A DNA stretch of 64,000 nt from Scolanthus callimorphus (lineage: Eukaryota; Cnidaria; Anthozoa; Actiniaria; Edwardsiidae), in contig JAWWUD010000105.1 in assembly GCA_033964015.1 (NCBI GenBank), positions 372,001 to 436,000 on the forward strand, in the 5' to 3' direction. This document shows positions 1 to 11,553 of this stretch, one piece after another. Under the pieces are notes generated by a model, which was given only the letters and a program-made list of their open reading frames with translations, had not been told where the DNA came from and did no database searches. Every line of letters begins with the position of its first letter. Positions within the stretch are counted from its first letter, which is position 1. Both the position numbers and the translations under genes were made by a program.

Positions 1-783
1 CGAACTTACATCCCCCTGGCACACTGCCTCGTACAACTTTGGGACACCGGGTAGTTGTCGAAGGACGGTTAAGTTAAAAAGTAGTGACGACAATTTCCTA
101 AAGAAAATGTGCATTGAAGTGATACACTCTGATAAAGGTCGTGACAGCGACTTTAACAGTTCTTCGGAACGGTCACTGCATTTGCCGCGACGAAGATCAG
201 ACAGTGCCTCCAGAAAACCCTCGTCCCGCCCTTCTTGACGCATGGTGATCGTCAGGTTGAATTTATGAGGAAAAGCATGATTATACACGGACGACTTGAA
301 AATTAACTCTCCGTCATCAAAATTATTAGGGACTGGTCGTAAATGAAAGAGATCGCCGACAAGGATCATTTGTTTGCCCCCGAATGGCTTGTTATTTCCT
401 TCTACTCGTTCTAAAAGGCAATTTACCAGCTCGAGCATTCTACTGCTGGACATACTTATCTCGTCCCAAATGACAACGTCTGCATCTTCAATTCTTTGCT
501 TTACTGCTGCGTTCTTTAAAGCCCTCTCTATGACAGCCTTCCATGGAAGCTCTGCGGTCTGCAAACCGCAGAATGAATGAACTGTGGATGCTTTCCCGGG
601 CTCGTAAACTGTGCATGCCACACCGCTAGAACAAATAATCACAACTTTCCTTCCACTTTGCCCCAGCCGCTCAAATGCAGCTTTCACTACATAGCTTTTA
701 CCGGTCCCTGCTTTCCCAGATATTTGCAAATTGTGACCCTTTTCGCAAATGTCGAGTATTTCTCTTTGTTCTTCTGTTAACAT
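1..783 (-). CDS. Pif1-family DNA helicase, N-terminal part (runs off the window)
   Basis: The minus strand is open for 261 codons from an ATG at 781-783 to the window edge, with no stop, so the C-terminal half is missing only because the window ends. The protein starts MLTEEQREIL, directly before a Walker A motif GKAGTGKS (about residues 23-30). Further motifs in order are SSGVAC and STVHSF (Ia), Walker B with DEISM (about 112-116), GDLFHLRPV (III, with His where Gln is usual) and TMRQ. This order is that of Pif1/RecD-like superfamily 1 helicases, which unwind DNA 5' to 3' using ATP. Free-standing intronless Pif1 genes are common cargo of mobile elements in animal genomes, but no element boundary is visible, so host or transposon origin is open. 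It is intact as far as seen. Confidence 0.88.
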   Translation of the reverse strand, partial: MLTEEQREILDICEKGHNLQISGKAGTGKSYVVKAAFERLGQSGRKVVIICSSGVACTVYEPGKASTVHSFCGLQTAELPWKAVIERALKNAAVKQRIEDADVVIWDEISMSSSRMLELVNCLLERVEGNNKPFGGKQMILVGDLFHLRPVPNNFDDGELIFKSSVYNHAFPHKFNLTITMRQEGRDEGFLEALSDLRRGKCSDRSEELLKSLSRPLSECITSMHIFFRKLSSLLFNLTVLRQLPGVPKLYEAVCQGDVSS

Positions 784-1323
784 TTGAACTTATTATTACA
801 ATTCTAAAGTGAAAACCATCGTTCACACACGCATCCATCAGTAACGTTTTGAATGAGACAAGCTTTTGGTAATTTTTTATTTGATTGACATTTTTTCCCT
901 AAAACCACCTATTTAATTGAATAAATAACACAGAACCAAAACCCCATCGAGAAAAGACTTTAATAGTTTCCTGCCCTTCTCAATCGGTTCTCTAAATGAT
1001 GTCCCCTCCATCCAGAGAAGTACGAAATCCCTGCTCTGCTATTTATAATAAACATCATAAGGAATAAATAGTCAAAAAATTCATGCTCTTTAGCTGAAAA
1101 GAGAACTTTTCCCCCGCTGTCTCGCCGAGTGTCACGCATTCGCGCGCAACAAAAGTTTTACCGGGTCTAGGACGGGAAGTGCGGAGAGCCCGAGACAATG
1201 TCTTGCCCAACCCTCGACGGGAGAAAAAATGTCTCAACGGTTTGTGTTTTGGGACGGACTTTACTGGCGGGGCGGCCATTGCTCTCAGGACGAATGGACG
1301 AGGCTGAAAAGATTCGCCATTTA
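784..1323. other. Spacer between Pif1 gene and hAT-like element
   Basis: AT-rich to about 1090, then clearly richer in G+C (about 1100-1310). Short frames on both strands have no recognisable domain. The region could hold the Pif1 promoter, but no motif decides this. Confidence 0.4.
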
Positions 1324-1619
1324 CATACCTGCCAACTCTCCCGGTTTACGCGGGAGACTCCCAGTTTTTTGCCAAATCTCCCGGTCTCCCGGTTTTTACA
1401 TGAAATCTCCCGGGAAATGACTGTTTTTGAGTGAATTTTTTTAATAATTGAGGTTGTAATAATTTAGATAATTCTACGTTCCGAGACTGGGCGAGTTTCT
1501 TCAAGGCGTTCCTTCCCGACCCACAGTAGTCCCGCGAATGCTGGAAGATTGACCAATTATATTGGCGCATTGCCATTGTTTGGACCCGTTTTCGCGCTAA
1601 TTTGTGAGTTGCCGTAGTC

Positions 1620-1761
1620 ATGTCGACCAGAAGCTTCTCTGCTCTTCAACGAGAATTTTTAGGCGCTCTATCGTCAGGTTACGTGGGGATTAAAACGCTT
1701 GCCTGCCAGAAAGTAGCGGCCATTGATGTCCTTGACATTAATCCATTAGTAAATGCGACGG
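1620..1761 (+). CDS. Predicted first exon of the OTU-hAT gene
   Basis: ATG at 1620 opens 47 codons (MSTRSFSALQ...) that end at ACG G|GTAAGCG. Joined to the acceptor at 3197 (TTTTAAACAG) it gives a Gly codon and an open frame straight into the OTU domain. An in-frame TAA overlaps the acceptor, so the OTU exon cannot extend further left and needs an upstream exon. Phase agreement is the main support; no homology is recognised in this piece. Confidence 0.55.
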
Positions 1762-4700
1762 GTAAGCGCAATATTCAAGGGAAACTCGTGTCGAAATTCT
1801 TCTTCACCTGAATTTTAATCTTACTGTGTTTTCCGAAAGGACTACTATGTCATAACCATGGCATTTGGTCAAATTTAGATATCAAATGAATTTCTTCTTA
1901 TAAGTCCCAAAATGCTTGTCATTAATGTACTAGAGCGGTTTTCATGTGACTGTAGCGAAACCAATCGCACAGCAATTACACCAGCTGAATGTAACCTATA
2001 GGAGTAATAACCGAGTAATTGCGAATTACTCACGAGAGGCATCTGAAATCCGCTCTATTTAACAATTAGACTACGAGTTTGAGTTTTCTATGAGGCAACA
2101 GATAGTTAACGAGGCGCGTAGCGCCGAGTTGACTATTTGACTCTTAGAAAACGAGAACAAGTAGTCTAATCGTTTTAGTAGAAACCCACTAGCATACGAG
2201 AACGAGTAGTCTAATTGTTTTAGTAGAAACCCACTAGCATACCTTCGAGTTGTTGATAAAACGTACTTATTTTCATGGTTTTAGAAAGTTTTGCGCTAGC
2301 GTTTTCTCTACTCACTATCCTGTGTGATAGTGAGTAGCGGAGCCAATCAGATTGCAGGATTCGTGATAGTATGCGAGTGGGTTTCTTCTAATATGTGATA
2401 GATAATGAAATAAAATTAGTATGAATGCCGCGACGGTATCTCGCTAAATAAATTGATCGACCAGCCACAAATGAAATGCAGACGTACATTCACGTTGGGA
2501 GGTACTGAGGGGTGAGGCAAACAGAAGCAGTTTTGCTGTGAAAATGAAAAAGGCTCGGACTTTCTGAAGAAAGTTTAGAGACCCTGTGTCCGGCTTGCGG
2601 TAGGCTAAAAAACTCGATGCAAATGAGATGTCCGTTTCAGTTGTGAATATTTATCCGTTTTGTGGTAAAAAATAGTCCTCTATTACTAAAGGTACCACAA
2701 ATAAACTGATAAATTGGTAGTTATATTTTAAAATGTATTGCAGTAGATTTGATAATAGTCAAGAAACTTACAGGCTATGATAACATTGTTACACAAGTCG
2801 GACATAGTGTCTTTAATTCGTAACATAGCTTGCGCTATCCGCTCTGCTATCCACACCCCTTTGGAAGCGCTAAAACCTACTCTGTTCTAGTCTTTTTCAA
2901 GAATCTTTGTGCCTTTGCTTGTATCAGGGATTTACATTATGGTTCATGGTCAGCTTAGAAAATTACAATTTGCATCGGTACTGAACGTTTTTACGTTAAA
3001 AAGCTTTCTTTCCGGGGAGGGAAAACAGTACCCCTTATCATTTTTGTTTTAGCCCTGCCTACTATCCCTCTGCCCAAAAAGTTGTGACCCTCCCCAAACG
3101 GGCGCCCAAAAAACGTGGCCCTCCCCACACATTTACCGGCCCTCCACCACCATCGGTTAATGACCGCTCCCTAATAGGCAGATTACCTTTTAAACAGGTT
3201 TCAAAGATGTCATCGCAGAAAAAGTATTTCCAAGTGATGGACCAATTGGCCAAGTGCCAATGCAAACATATGGTGATGGAAATTGCTTGTTTCGGGCGGT
3301 GTCAAGAATTCTTTGTGGTTCCGAAACAATGCACGTAGAGCTACGAATGCGTACATTTTTAGAACTATGCATGAACAAGAAAAAATACCTGAACAATTTG
3401 TATCTAAAAGAGTTAACTGGTCTTGATAACTATGTCGACTCTTTGTTAGACAGCAGCTTTGACACGTCTTCTTTGACGAAGGGAAAATCAAAGGCAGAAC
3501 GCCAGATGGAGGGCTTTGAGAAGGGGATTGTCGACACAATCAAGCCAGGTACTTATTCGGGCATGTGGCATATTTTTGCACTAAGCAATGTACTGGGCTG
3601 TCCTGTCCGGTCCGTGTATCCAAACGTGAAAGGGTCACTTGTCAATCGGCAATATCTTAATGTACTTGTCACCCCATCTCAACTGCGTCACTCCACGGTT
3701 GCCTGCATAATGTGGACTCACACCCGTAATATCAACCTCCATGGATGGTCACCAAACCATTTTGTGCCTCTGCTACCCGTAGTTGCAGTTCCTCCTAAAC
3801 AATCAGCTGCCACACCTCCCCCTATACCAGCAACTGCTGCATTACCAACGATGTCAAGTAAGCGAGCGCCAAGCCCACCGCCATCCCCTCAAAAGTGTCC
3901 AAAGAAGTCCAAGACATCAGGCTCATTTCTTTATAAAACTAAGTTTTCCAATACCTGGAGCCAGGATTGGCCATACATAGTCGCAGTGCGGGGTGAACCT
4001 CACTCATTCCGATGTACTGTTTGCAACCGAGTATTGTCTTGTGGAAAGCAAGGTGCCAGAGACGTCAGACTCCACATTGATACCGAAGCTCACAGGAAGA
4101 GGGCCGATCGACTAAGGAAGCAGCCAACCCTATTGCAGGCCTGTGCTTCTACCCAAAATAGGACTGACGAGGTAAGAATGAAAAATGACAACTAACAGGC
4201 AGCTCACATCTCTAGTGGTGTGTTCCGAATATTTCGTGAATATTCGCGGGGAATTAACTTCACCCTTTTCTCCTCAGGTTATATCGGCTGAAGTCCAGGT
4301 GGCGATGACTATGGTGAATAATAACATACCATTCGCGGCTGCAGACAAGTTTAATCAGCTATTTAAGAAGATTTTCCCTGACTCCAAAATCGCGAAATCG
4401 TATGCGTGTGGTAGAACAAAGACGACATGTATTGTCAATGAGGCCCTGAAGCCATATTTCAGGTACTATATAAACCATAGTTTAAAGTACACGCGTTTCG
4501 GAATAAAGTAAAGTTTGACCGCACTGTATGTCATATTAACGTTGTAAAGCGGTCTGCGGAGAAAAGGGGGGAGAGTGGGGTCCGGCGTTTTTTACATGAC
4601 TCTAAAACCACATGCTAAGTGACTACAACAATCCTGAAAAGAAAAAGAAAGAAACCTACATCTGAAATGCAAAGTGACTATGAATACTTATATATGTAAA

Positions 4701-7565
4701 ATATGTAAAATTCATTTGAAGAAACACATTTGCTCTCGATGCATTGGTACTCATTGCCAAATGAAACCATGTCTCTTTTTTATTACGAGCAAGAAGAAAA
4801 TCTAGTGCGCGAATTTTAAATTACTATTCACAGAACGTCTCTGGTGGAGATGATGAAAAATGGCCCGTATTCCTTAGCTACTGATGGCTCGAACGACAAC
4901 GGTCTGAAAAAGCAGAACCCCCTCACCGTCAAGATATATGACGCCAACCTGAAAAAGTTCAAGAGCAGCTTCCTGGACATGTGCCTATCCAGTGGCAGTA
5001 CTGCTGAAATGCTCTTCGGAGAGATTAACAGTTGCCTCAACACCCTTGAAATACCCTGGGATAACTGCGTAGCATTCTCTGTGGATAGCACGAACGCCAA
5101 TGTGGGGCGGCACAACAGCATTATGACGCGGGTATTGGAGCAGAACGACTCTGTCTACTTTAGTCGATGTCAGTGCCACATGGTGCACAACGCATCCTCT
5201 GAGGGGGGCAAAGCCTTCACTGCTGTGACAGGGTTCGATGTGGAAGACCTCATTGTAGATATTTTCTACTGGTTTGATTATTCTACTAAGAGAAAGTCAA
5301 AGCTAGCTGAGTACACCGACTTTTGTGATAAAGAATACAGGAAGATAATTAAGCACGTAAGCACCCGGTGGCTGAGTCTTGAGAAAGTTGTTAGCCGTAT
5401 TCTGCAACAGTACGCCAGCCTCAAGTCCTACTTTCTTTCTGAAGATGAGCCGGCCAGCAGGTTCAAGCGTATTCACGCAGCATTCAGCAATCCAATGACA
5501 GAAGTGTTTTTCCAGTCCGCCTTGCAAGTCTTTATCCAGTTGAATCTCTTCCTTCAAAGAGAAGACCCCCTAATCGCAGCCGTGAATTCTTCTCTGTTGA
5601 GATTTCTGAAACTATTGTCCTGCAAATTCATACCTCCCGCCCTGGTGAAAGCATCGACCTCTTTCCGGCACCTCACTAACACCAACGAATACCTACCAGG
5701 TATGATGCTTTTGGATGTTCTTCAGGGACCACATTTCAAATACGCTGTGGAGAAGGGCAGAATACGACTATTGGGTGACAGAAATATCTTGGATGCTACG
5801 CATCCATCGCATTTAGAATTGCATATGTAGCTCAATGCCGATTTGCTGCGCACGCATTTATTATAGCTAATCGGAGATTGTTGTTGATGTACAAATCCAG
5901 TATAATTGACTTTTTCAGATTCCAAGATGGACGTCGGATTTTTAACACGAACAACGCTAAACAACCTCATCAATTCCGGAGATGTCAGTGGACAAGATGG
6001 ACAAAAGTTCTTTATGGGAGCAAGGTCCTTCTTCCAAAAATCACTGCAATACGCCGTCTCCAAAATGCCGTTGTCTGATGAGCTCCTTATGAACGCTGAG
6101 CTGGTGTACTTTGAGGACCGAGAGAGGCTTACAACATCTATGGCGGTTTAATTTGTGCAAAGGTATTTTATTAACAGCCGACGTTACATGCAGTGAAGTT
6201 TTGCCAAAAATCGCCAATCTATTCCATGGGCGATTTGACAAATCCCTCCGTCAAGCAAACAGCCACACGGGACAATATCGCTGTTGGAGTAAATTGAAGT
6301 TCTGAAGTGAGCTGATGACGGGGTGACTCAGCTATGTTAATGCCTGGGTCTCAGTTGCTTTCAAAATGGCGGCTCAAAAACCATAGGGGGTGGTTTATAT
6401 CGAGAACTTTGAATCTTAACCATTCATTTCTTATTTAGAATTGTTGTTCGGCAAAAGATAAACAAATTCCGGTGTACATCCCCATGGCAACGTGGAATGT
6501 GACCTTTGAACTCCAAAGAAAGGAAATTTTAAATACTGCCTCGCGAGGAAAGGAAAGACAAAATTTTTTAAGGATATCAAGACGTTATGTAATTAATGCT
6601 AGGACAAGTATCGCTGGTCCAACTAGATATGATGTCCATTTAATCAGGAAGCCTATTTTTGGACATTCTGAAATATGATATCTGCTAGTAACTTCGTAAA
6701 TGAAAACATTATGCACGATATCTAGTTGGACTGATAAACTCGAAGGTATGTCCTATTACTTCATTTAGTTTAATTGCAGGTTTGTTTGTATTTTCCACTC
6801 CTCGTCAAGCTTTGAAACGAAATTTGTTTAAACAGAGGTCAAAGGTCGGGCTTTTGTTTCTATGGTAACAGCAACTTATTAAATTATCAAGGACGTTAAG
6901 GTCTTCAATATTGTCAGGGAATTGGAAGGATAAGTTGGACGTATGTTAACTTAGAACGAATCGAATGCTAAACAGGGTGTGGTCCCTTTGACCCAGGCAT
7001 TAAAGTGCATAAGGACAATCAAGTTGTCAATCGTTCATCGGATTTTGGGCTTTCGGGTAAGCGTTTAAATTGAACCAGTTGTAACGAGTACCTTTTGAAA
7101 TGATTTTTTAGGTACCCACAACTTTTACCATTTTCGTCCGCAAAGGAACTAGAAGAACTTTCACTGGAGGTCAGCGACTTTAGCACGATGGGCGAGGATG
7201 AGCTTCCTGACTCTATCCGGGAATCAGCAAAACTCAATGCTGGTGGTCGACTAAGACCAGACGTTATCTGGGGTCATCTCCAAGATATTTCGAACGCAGA
7301 CGGAACAAAGAGATTCCCCCGCCTAGCAAGGATCGCCCTTTTGGTATTAACCATACCTCACTCAAACGCGGGCGAAGAACGGGTGTTCTCGATGATCAAG
7401 AAGAACGTCACTGCAATGAGATCGAGTATTGACCAGGAGAAGACCCTGGGAAGCATTATAACCATCAAAATGGAATCCCTCAATTATTCGGATGGGATTG
7501 ATCTCCCACCCGATGTCCTTACGGCCGCTAAAGGGGCCACCAAAAAATATAACAAGGCGCATTAG
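1620..7565 (+). CDS. OTU protease-zinc finger-hAT transposase, six exons, one in-frame stop
   Basis: Predicted exons are 1620-1761, 3198-4171, 4278-4462, 4834-5699, 5919-6162 and 7112-7565. Every junction has GT donor and AG acceptor, and every phase matches, for example G|GT across intron 1, AG|A across intron 3 and G|AT across intron 4. The total is 2865 nt, exactly 955 codons including the stop. Domain order is a short N-terminus, an OTU domain, a Pro/Ser-rich linker, a C2H2/BED-like finger, the hAT catalytic region and the hAT C-terminal dimerisation region. One TAA at 6149-6151 interrupts the frame 11 bases before the exon 5 donor; the frame resumes with family-like residues after it, so this copy is probably broken by a single substitution. 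hAT transposases cut and paste DNA in the nucleus. What the OTU domain does here is unknown. Confidence 0.75.
1931..2058. repeat. Small TA-flanked MITE in intron 1
   Basis: The terminal inverted repeats are GAGCGGTTTTCA and, complemented from the right, GAGCGGATTTCA. Both ends are flanked by TA, as for Tc1/mariner-type non-autonomous elements. A related copy lies at 42023-42141, sharing CCTATAGGAGT and the right end CATCTGAAATCCGCTC. About 125 bp, no coding capacity. Confidence 0.55.
2151..2240. repeat. 45-bp direct tandem duplication
   Basis: Two adjacent copies start ACGAGAAC and end CACTAGCAT, differing at only a couple of positions. They lie in intron 1 of the OTU-hAT gene. The rest of this intron (2058-3197) shows no other gene or repeat I can support. 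Confidence 0.7.
3198..4171 (+). CDS. Exon 2: OTU cysteine protease domain plus zinc finger
   Basis: The start of the exon carries the OTU signature DGNCLFRAVS, with catalytic Asp and Cys. The partner His is in NHFVPLLP about 155 residues later, so the Asp/Cys/His set is complete. OTU enzymes cleave ubiquitin or ubiquitin-like chains; activity here is inferred only. After a Pro/Ser/Lys-rich linker comes a zinc finger FRCTVCNRV ... LHIDTEAH, of the type found before hAT transposase cores and likely to bind the transposon ends. The exon ends GAG|GTAAGAA in phase 0. Confidence 0.85.
4278..6162 (+). CDS. Exons 3-5: hAT transposase catalytic region
   Basis: Exon 3 (4278-4462) contains IPFAAADKF and GRTKTTCIVNEAL, typical of the segment after the zinc finger in ZBED-like hAT proteins. 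Exon 4 (4834-5699) holds LATDGSND, with the first catalytic Asp, then FSVDSTNANVG with a second acidic position, CQCHMVHNAS, and STRWLSLEKVV with the conserved RW motif. Exon 5 (5919-6162) holds DSKMDVGFLTRTTL and FEDRERLTTSMAV, followed by the TAA at 6149-6151 and then FVQR. Apart from that stop the family landmarks are present and collinear. Confidence 0.8.
7112..7565 (+). CDS. Exon 6: hAT C-terminal dimerisation region
   Basis: After the acceptor TTTTTTAG the frame reads YPQLLPF and later HSNAGEERVFSMIKKN, the conserved hAT dimerisation motif (usually SNA-ER-FS). It ends at TAG 7563-7565. The second base of the preceding exon phase fits exactly (AG|G, Arg). Intron 5 (6163-7111, 949 bp) shows no gene. 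Confidence 0.85.
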
Positions 7566-7926
7566 AGAACGAGGGACCCTTTTTGTTATTCATTGAAATG
7601 ACAGCTTTTTCGATTGTTCCATGACCAACATGAACTGATTTGCATATATTTTTAGCATATTTAAGACCCACAGGCAATTGAGTGCGTCCCGTCCGTCCGG
7701 TTTGTGCGGTCATTTTCATAGAAGGCAATGTACTCTGTGTGTGAAGCTCTAAATAAAACTGCGTCTATGTTCACGTCTCCGCGTAGGGACGTGATTTACT
7801 TCAAATCACTTGTAGACTAGGGTTTATGTGGCGTTTAGGGTCGGGTTAAGAACAGATCTCATACCCCCCCCCCCCCCCCCCCCGAAACATCTCCCGGTTT
7901 TTGAAGTCTGGGGGTTGGCAGGTATG

Positions 7927-10318
7927 CTTTTATATCAGCCAGAGAGGGTTTGATTTCCACGAGAAAGGTAAACAACAAGGCTGAATAGTTTTACTTTTAT
8001 TATGCGAGGTTTGTTTGAGCAAGCGACGATGATTTTTGGGAAAAAATCGAGGGAAATTTTTGGATCGCTGAGCGTTCTGAATTTTGCAGTTTGCGGCCTT
8101 CCAGAACATATAGTAGTGTGAGAGGTGACAATAAAATTGGCTAAAACTCGCTAAAAAGTGTATTTCTGACCGAATAAACGCAAGTAGTGATGTATTGAAG
8201 TAATAAAGGACTAGATAAGGGTATTTTTCATACTTTTTAATTTTTCGTAGATTCTCATATTTTAGCGCTAATCGAACTCAGTCAAACTTCACACAGCGAC
8301 ACTATAAAACTGCAAACTATCAACTCTAAAGTTCGCTCAATGATCCTGGGAAGCCTGTGGTTGTGCGAATTACAATCCATAAACATGGCTGCACTGATAG
8401 TCACAAAGTTCATATCCGGGACTTACAGGTCCAGTCGCTTGACCGGGCAACACAGGCGGCCCGACCGAGTGCGGTGGGCTCGAACAAGTACTGTCTCGCT
8501 TTATGCTAATTATGTTCACAGATTGGAAATTTCTAAATCTGTATATTTACTAAATCTAAAGCTACGACAGCTAACCTGACTTCTATGACTATTTCTATAA
8601 TAATAAATGCCTTTTTAGAACAATTCAAACAAGTAAATGTGAATATTTCCTTTCCTGGCATGAAGTCAATTTGAATCGTGTCATGAGAAAAATGCAAAAG
8701 TGACTTCGACGTTTCGCTCTCGTAGAAGGGGGGGGGGGCTAGAAGGTAAATATTTGCGGGCCGCGATTAATTTTTTTATATGATAGAAATGAAAGATTGG
8801 GAATTATGTAAAAGCATTTTTATTGAAAATTCGATGCGCACCAGCTGAGATTCTTGCCCCTGAATTCTAGTCAAATTTAGGCAGAACGATTTTTGCTTTT
8901 GACGGGGCTCATGTAGGGTCCTGTAAATTTTTTGGAAAATCAAAAGCAAAAAATAACCTTTCTAGATACCCACTTTTATGAGATCGAAAACAAAATCTCA
9001 ATATATTTCGCTTTCAGGCTTTGCGAGGCTTCCCAATCTAGGCAACATTTTGCGATTTTCGGTGTCGCGACGAGCCCTATTTGGGTAAAATCAGAAAAAT
9101 TAAACTCCCTGAAAATTTTTAACTCCATTTTCGAAAATAGTTCCATATGGGGGCTCATTTTATAAAATAACGGACGATGCTTGATATTTACAGGCAGCGG
9201 CTCTTTAGAGCCCGTAACAGCCACTCCTTTATTACTGTTTTCGTTAGATATTAGAAAACAAATTACGACGTTGAAATTTCTTAATAACGACTAAAAACAA
9301 AGTTTCAGATTTTATTTAGCATATTCAATCGAGAAAATTGCACTATATTCTCTAAATCAGCCGATCTCCGGCTTGGTAATGTGGTATGTTGCTCTGCTGT
9401 CAAATTGGCGGCTGACACAGGCTCTTTAACACTCGAGTAGCACGACGGTAACTGAATTGCGAGCCTTATCTTACCTGTAACGACAAACATTTGTATCTGA
9501 GGAAATGTCAGATTAAGAACCAAAGAATTTCAAAATTGTTCTTAAACTCATTAATAATTCATCAAGTTTGAACAAAGAAAATCACAACCGTGGAGGAGGG
9601 TTTGATACCTGATCTTAATTTCAGATAATTTTGTGATTTTATTCCTTCTTTTTCTCTACATTAAATCTATATCAAACACTAGATGGAGTTAAATCGGCTT
9701 TGCCTTGTTTTTTCAACAAACTTCTCAGTGTTTGTAAATCCTGATCAAACACGCTCTGTAGTGTTTGATATAATCAAGTAACCTTGGCTCCTCTTTATTT
9801 TAAAACATGATAAATTATCTACGCAATAATGCTAGAGCTTGCCCTGATTTCCTTGCCCCTCCCTAGTAAAGTCCTTTATTTCAGAAAGGCAAAGGATTTT
9901 TTTCATGTAACATCACGTGGTTTGAAGTGGGCAATTTGCATACGGAGGTGAAGAGGTCTTTTGGAGTTTCATATACCATCAAAAATTGTACAGCTTTCGA
10001 CGTCGAGAATTTAATGAACATTCAACGGAGCTGTGCCCAGTGGGATAGTTCTTTAAGATTTCATCCATCCAAAATTAAATTCATGGTAATAGTATCGAGG
10101 TATAACATTAAAGGGAGGCTGTCACGATACGCGCATGCTCCAGGAACGATCACTGAGCAAAACTATTTAGACCATCCTATCAGAAAACTATTGAAGAATA
10201 TGTAAAACGTAAACATTTTGTCGGATGGATCGAGAAATAGTGAGATTAAAATGGATTGTTTTAGTGTTTTTCAGCCTTTGCTGGCTATCGTTACGGGACG
10301 ATACTTCTTTGTTTTGAG
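7927..10318. other. Gene-poor AT-rich interval
   Basis: Short frames at 8340-8579, 8932-9165, 9305-9523 and 9927-10205 lack domains or homologous pairs within the window. A G-run of ten lies at 8729-8738. I see no supported gene or bounded element here. Confidence 0.5.
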
Positions 10319-10349
10319 ATGCGCAGAGCAGCTGCGCAGTTGCGTGACA

Positions 10350-10487
10350 GCCTCCCTTTTAACAATAAGTATGACCCAACTCAACCAGTTCATATGAACT
10401 ATAAAGTAATCAGCCATGTAACTTCTAATAAATGCCTGGGCGTCCAAATTGACAATACACTTTCATGGGCGAGTCAGATAAATAATA
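10350..10487 (+). pseudogene. Non-LTR retrotransposon RT fragment
   Basis: The frame reads NKCLGVQIDNTLSWASQIN, the segment just after the RT palm in CR1/L2/Jockey-type LINEs (typically K-LGV-ID-LSW--HI). Only about 45 residues survive. The fragment stops at the start of the AGCGGAGCTCC-ended element at 10488, which probably cut it. It is not the same copy or subfamily as the LINE at 60-63.6 kb, as far as this short stretch can tell. Confidence 0.6.
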
Positions 10488-11553
10488 GCGGAGCTCCTTA
10501 GCGGCCGAAGGCCGCTGAGCGGAGCACCATAGGTATCACAGGAAGAATACAATAGCTCAAAGTGGAACTCAGGTATACAATTGACTTAATTTTTCATGGT
10601 TCTGCGGTTTTCCCATTCTGGTATCGCAGGCGCGTGTCTGCGTGCGTGCCCCACTTTTCACCGTTTATTAATTATATCTCAAGAAGGGATGAACCTCAGA
10701 CAACCAAACTTGGGTGGGGGAGGGGGAGTTGTGTTAGTGGCAAGTGGGGTGCAACTGCCTGATCACGTGGTATGACGTCATCGATGACGTCATCATAGGA
10801 TAAAAAGAATATATCTCGGAAGGGATGAACCTCAGACAACCAAACTTGGGTGGGGGAGGGGGGGCGTTGTGTTAGTGGCAAGGGGTGCAACTGCCTGATC
10901 ACGTGGTATGATGTCATCGATGCCGTCATCACAGGAGAAAAAGAATATATCTCGAGAATTGATGAACCTCAGACAACCAAACATGGGTGAAGTTATCTAA
11001 GTGGTAAGGGGGGTACAACTGTGTGGTCACGTGCTATGACGTCATCGATGACGTCATCACAGAAGAAAAAGAATATATCTCGGGAAGGTATGAACCTCAG
11101 ACAACCAAACTTGGGTGAAGTTATCTAAGTGGTAATGGGGTGCAACTGTGTGATCACTCGGTATGACGTCATCGATGACGTCATCACAGGAGAAAAAGAA
11201 TATATCTCGAGAATTGATGAACCTCAGACAACCAAACATGGGTGAAGTTATCTAAGTGGTAAGGGGGTACAACTGTGTGGTCACGTGCTATGACGTCATC
11301 GATGACGTCATCACAGATGAAAAAGAATATATCTCGGGAAGGTATGAACCTCAGACAACCAAACTTGGGTGAAGTTATCTAAGTGGTAATGGGGTGCAAC
11401 TGTGTGATCACGTGGTATGACGTCATCGATGACGTCATCGGAGGAGAAAAAGAATATATCTCGGGAAGGGATGAACCTCAGACAACCAAACTTGGGTGAA
11501 GATATCTAAGTGGTAATATGTATGTTTAGGCACTGCCTAAAAGCGGAGCTCCT
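10488..11553 (+). mobile_element. AGCGGAGCTCC-ended element with CRE minisatellite (Helentron/HINE-like candidate)
   Basis: It starts AGCGGAGCTCC, followed by a GC-rich hairpin (AGCGGCCGAAGGCCGCT) and a second AGCGGAGCACC. The middle is a minisatellite. It ends with a hairpin TTTAGGCACTGCCTAAA directly followed by AGCGGAGCTCC. A 5' motif, a central minisatellite and a 3'-terminal hairpin are what non-autonomous Helentrons (HINEs) show; that classification is inference. There are no coding regions. The same terminal pieces recur near 21.2, 38.2, 38.6, 47.6 and 51.9 kb. Confidence 0.5.
10680..11520 (+). repeat. Minisatellite of about 115-125 bp units with palindromic CRE motifs
   Basis: Roughly seven units share ATGAACCTCAGACAACCAAA, GTGGTAA-GGGGT-CAACTG, TGATCACGTGGTATGACG and AAAAAGAATATATCTCGGGA. 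Most complete units contain the 20-bp palindrome TGACGTCATCGATGACGTCA, that is, two consensus cAMP-response elements (TGACGTCA) sharing an ATCGAT centre, plus in several units an E-box CACGTG. Unit length varies because early units have a longer G-rich segment. A diverged inverted array of the same family lies at about 37780-38190. Confidence 0.85.

Larger units (their letters stand above)
1324..7926 (+). mobile_element. hAT-like DNA transposon carrying an OTU-fusion transposase
   Basis: The left end reads CATACCTGCCAAC and the right end is its exact complement GTTGGCAGGTATG, giving a 6.6-kb element. Just inside both ends lie copies of the motif CTCCCGG, several at the left and one at the right. 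One gene (1620-7565) fills most of the element in the same orientation. The two flanks (GCCATTTA before, CTTTTATA after) are too different to call an 8-bp target duplication, so the exact ends may be off by a few bases or the duplication has decayed. The hAT assignment rests on the transposase, not on the ends. A C-run of about 20 bases at 7864-7883 sits just inside the right end. Confidence 0.72.

Noticed and set aside
10680..11520. CRISPR-like array
   Set aside because: The units are long tandem repeats without regular unique spacers, and the genome is eukaryotic.
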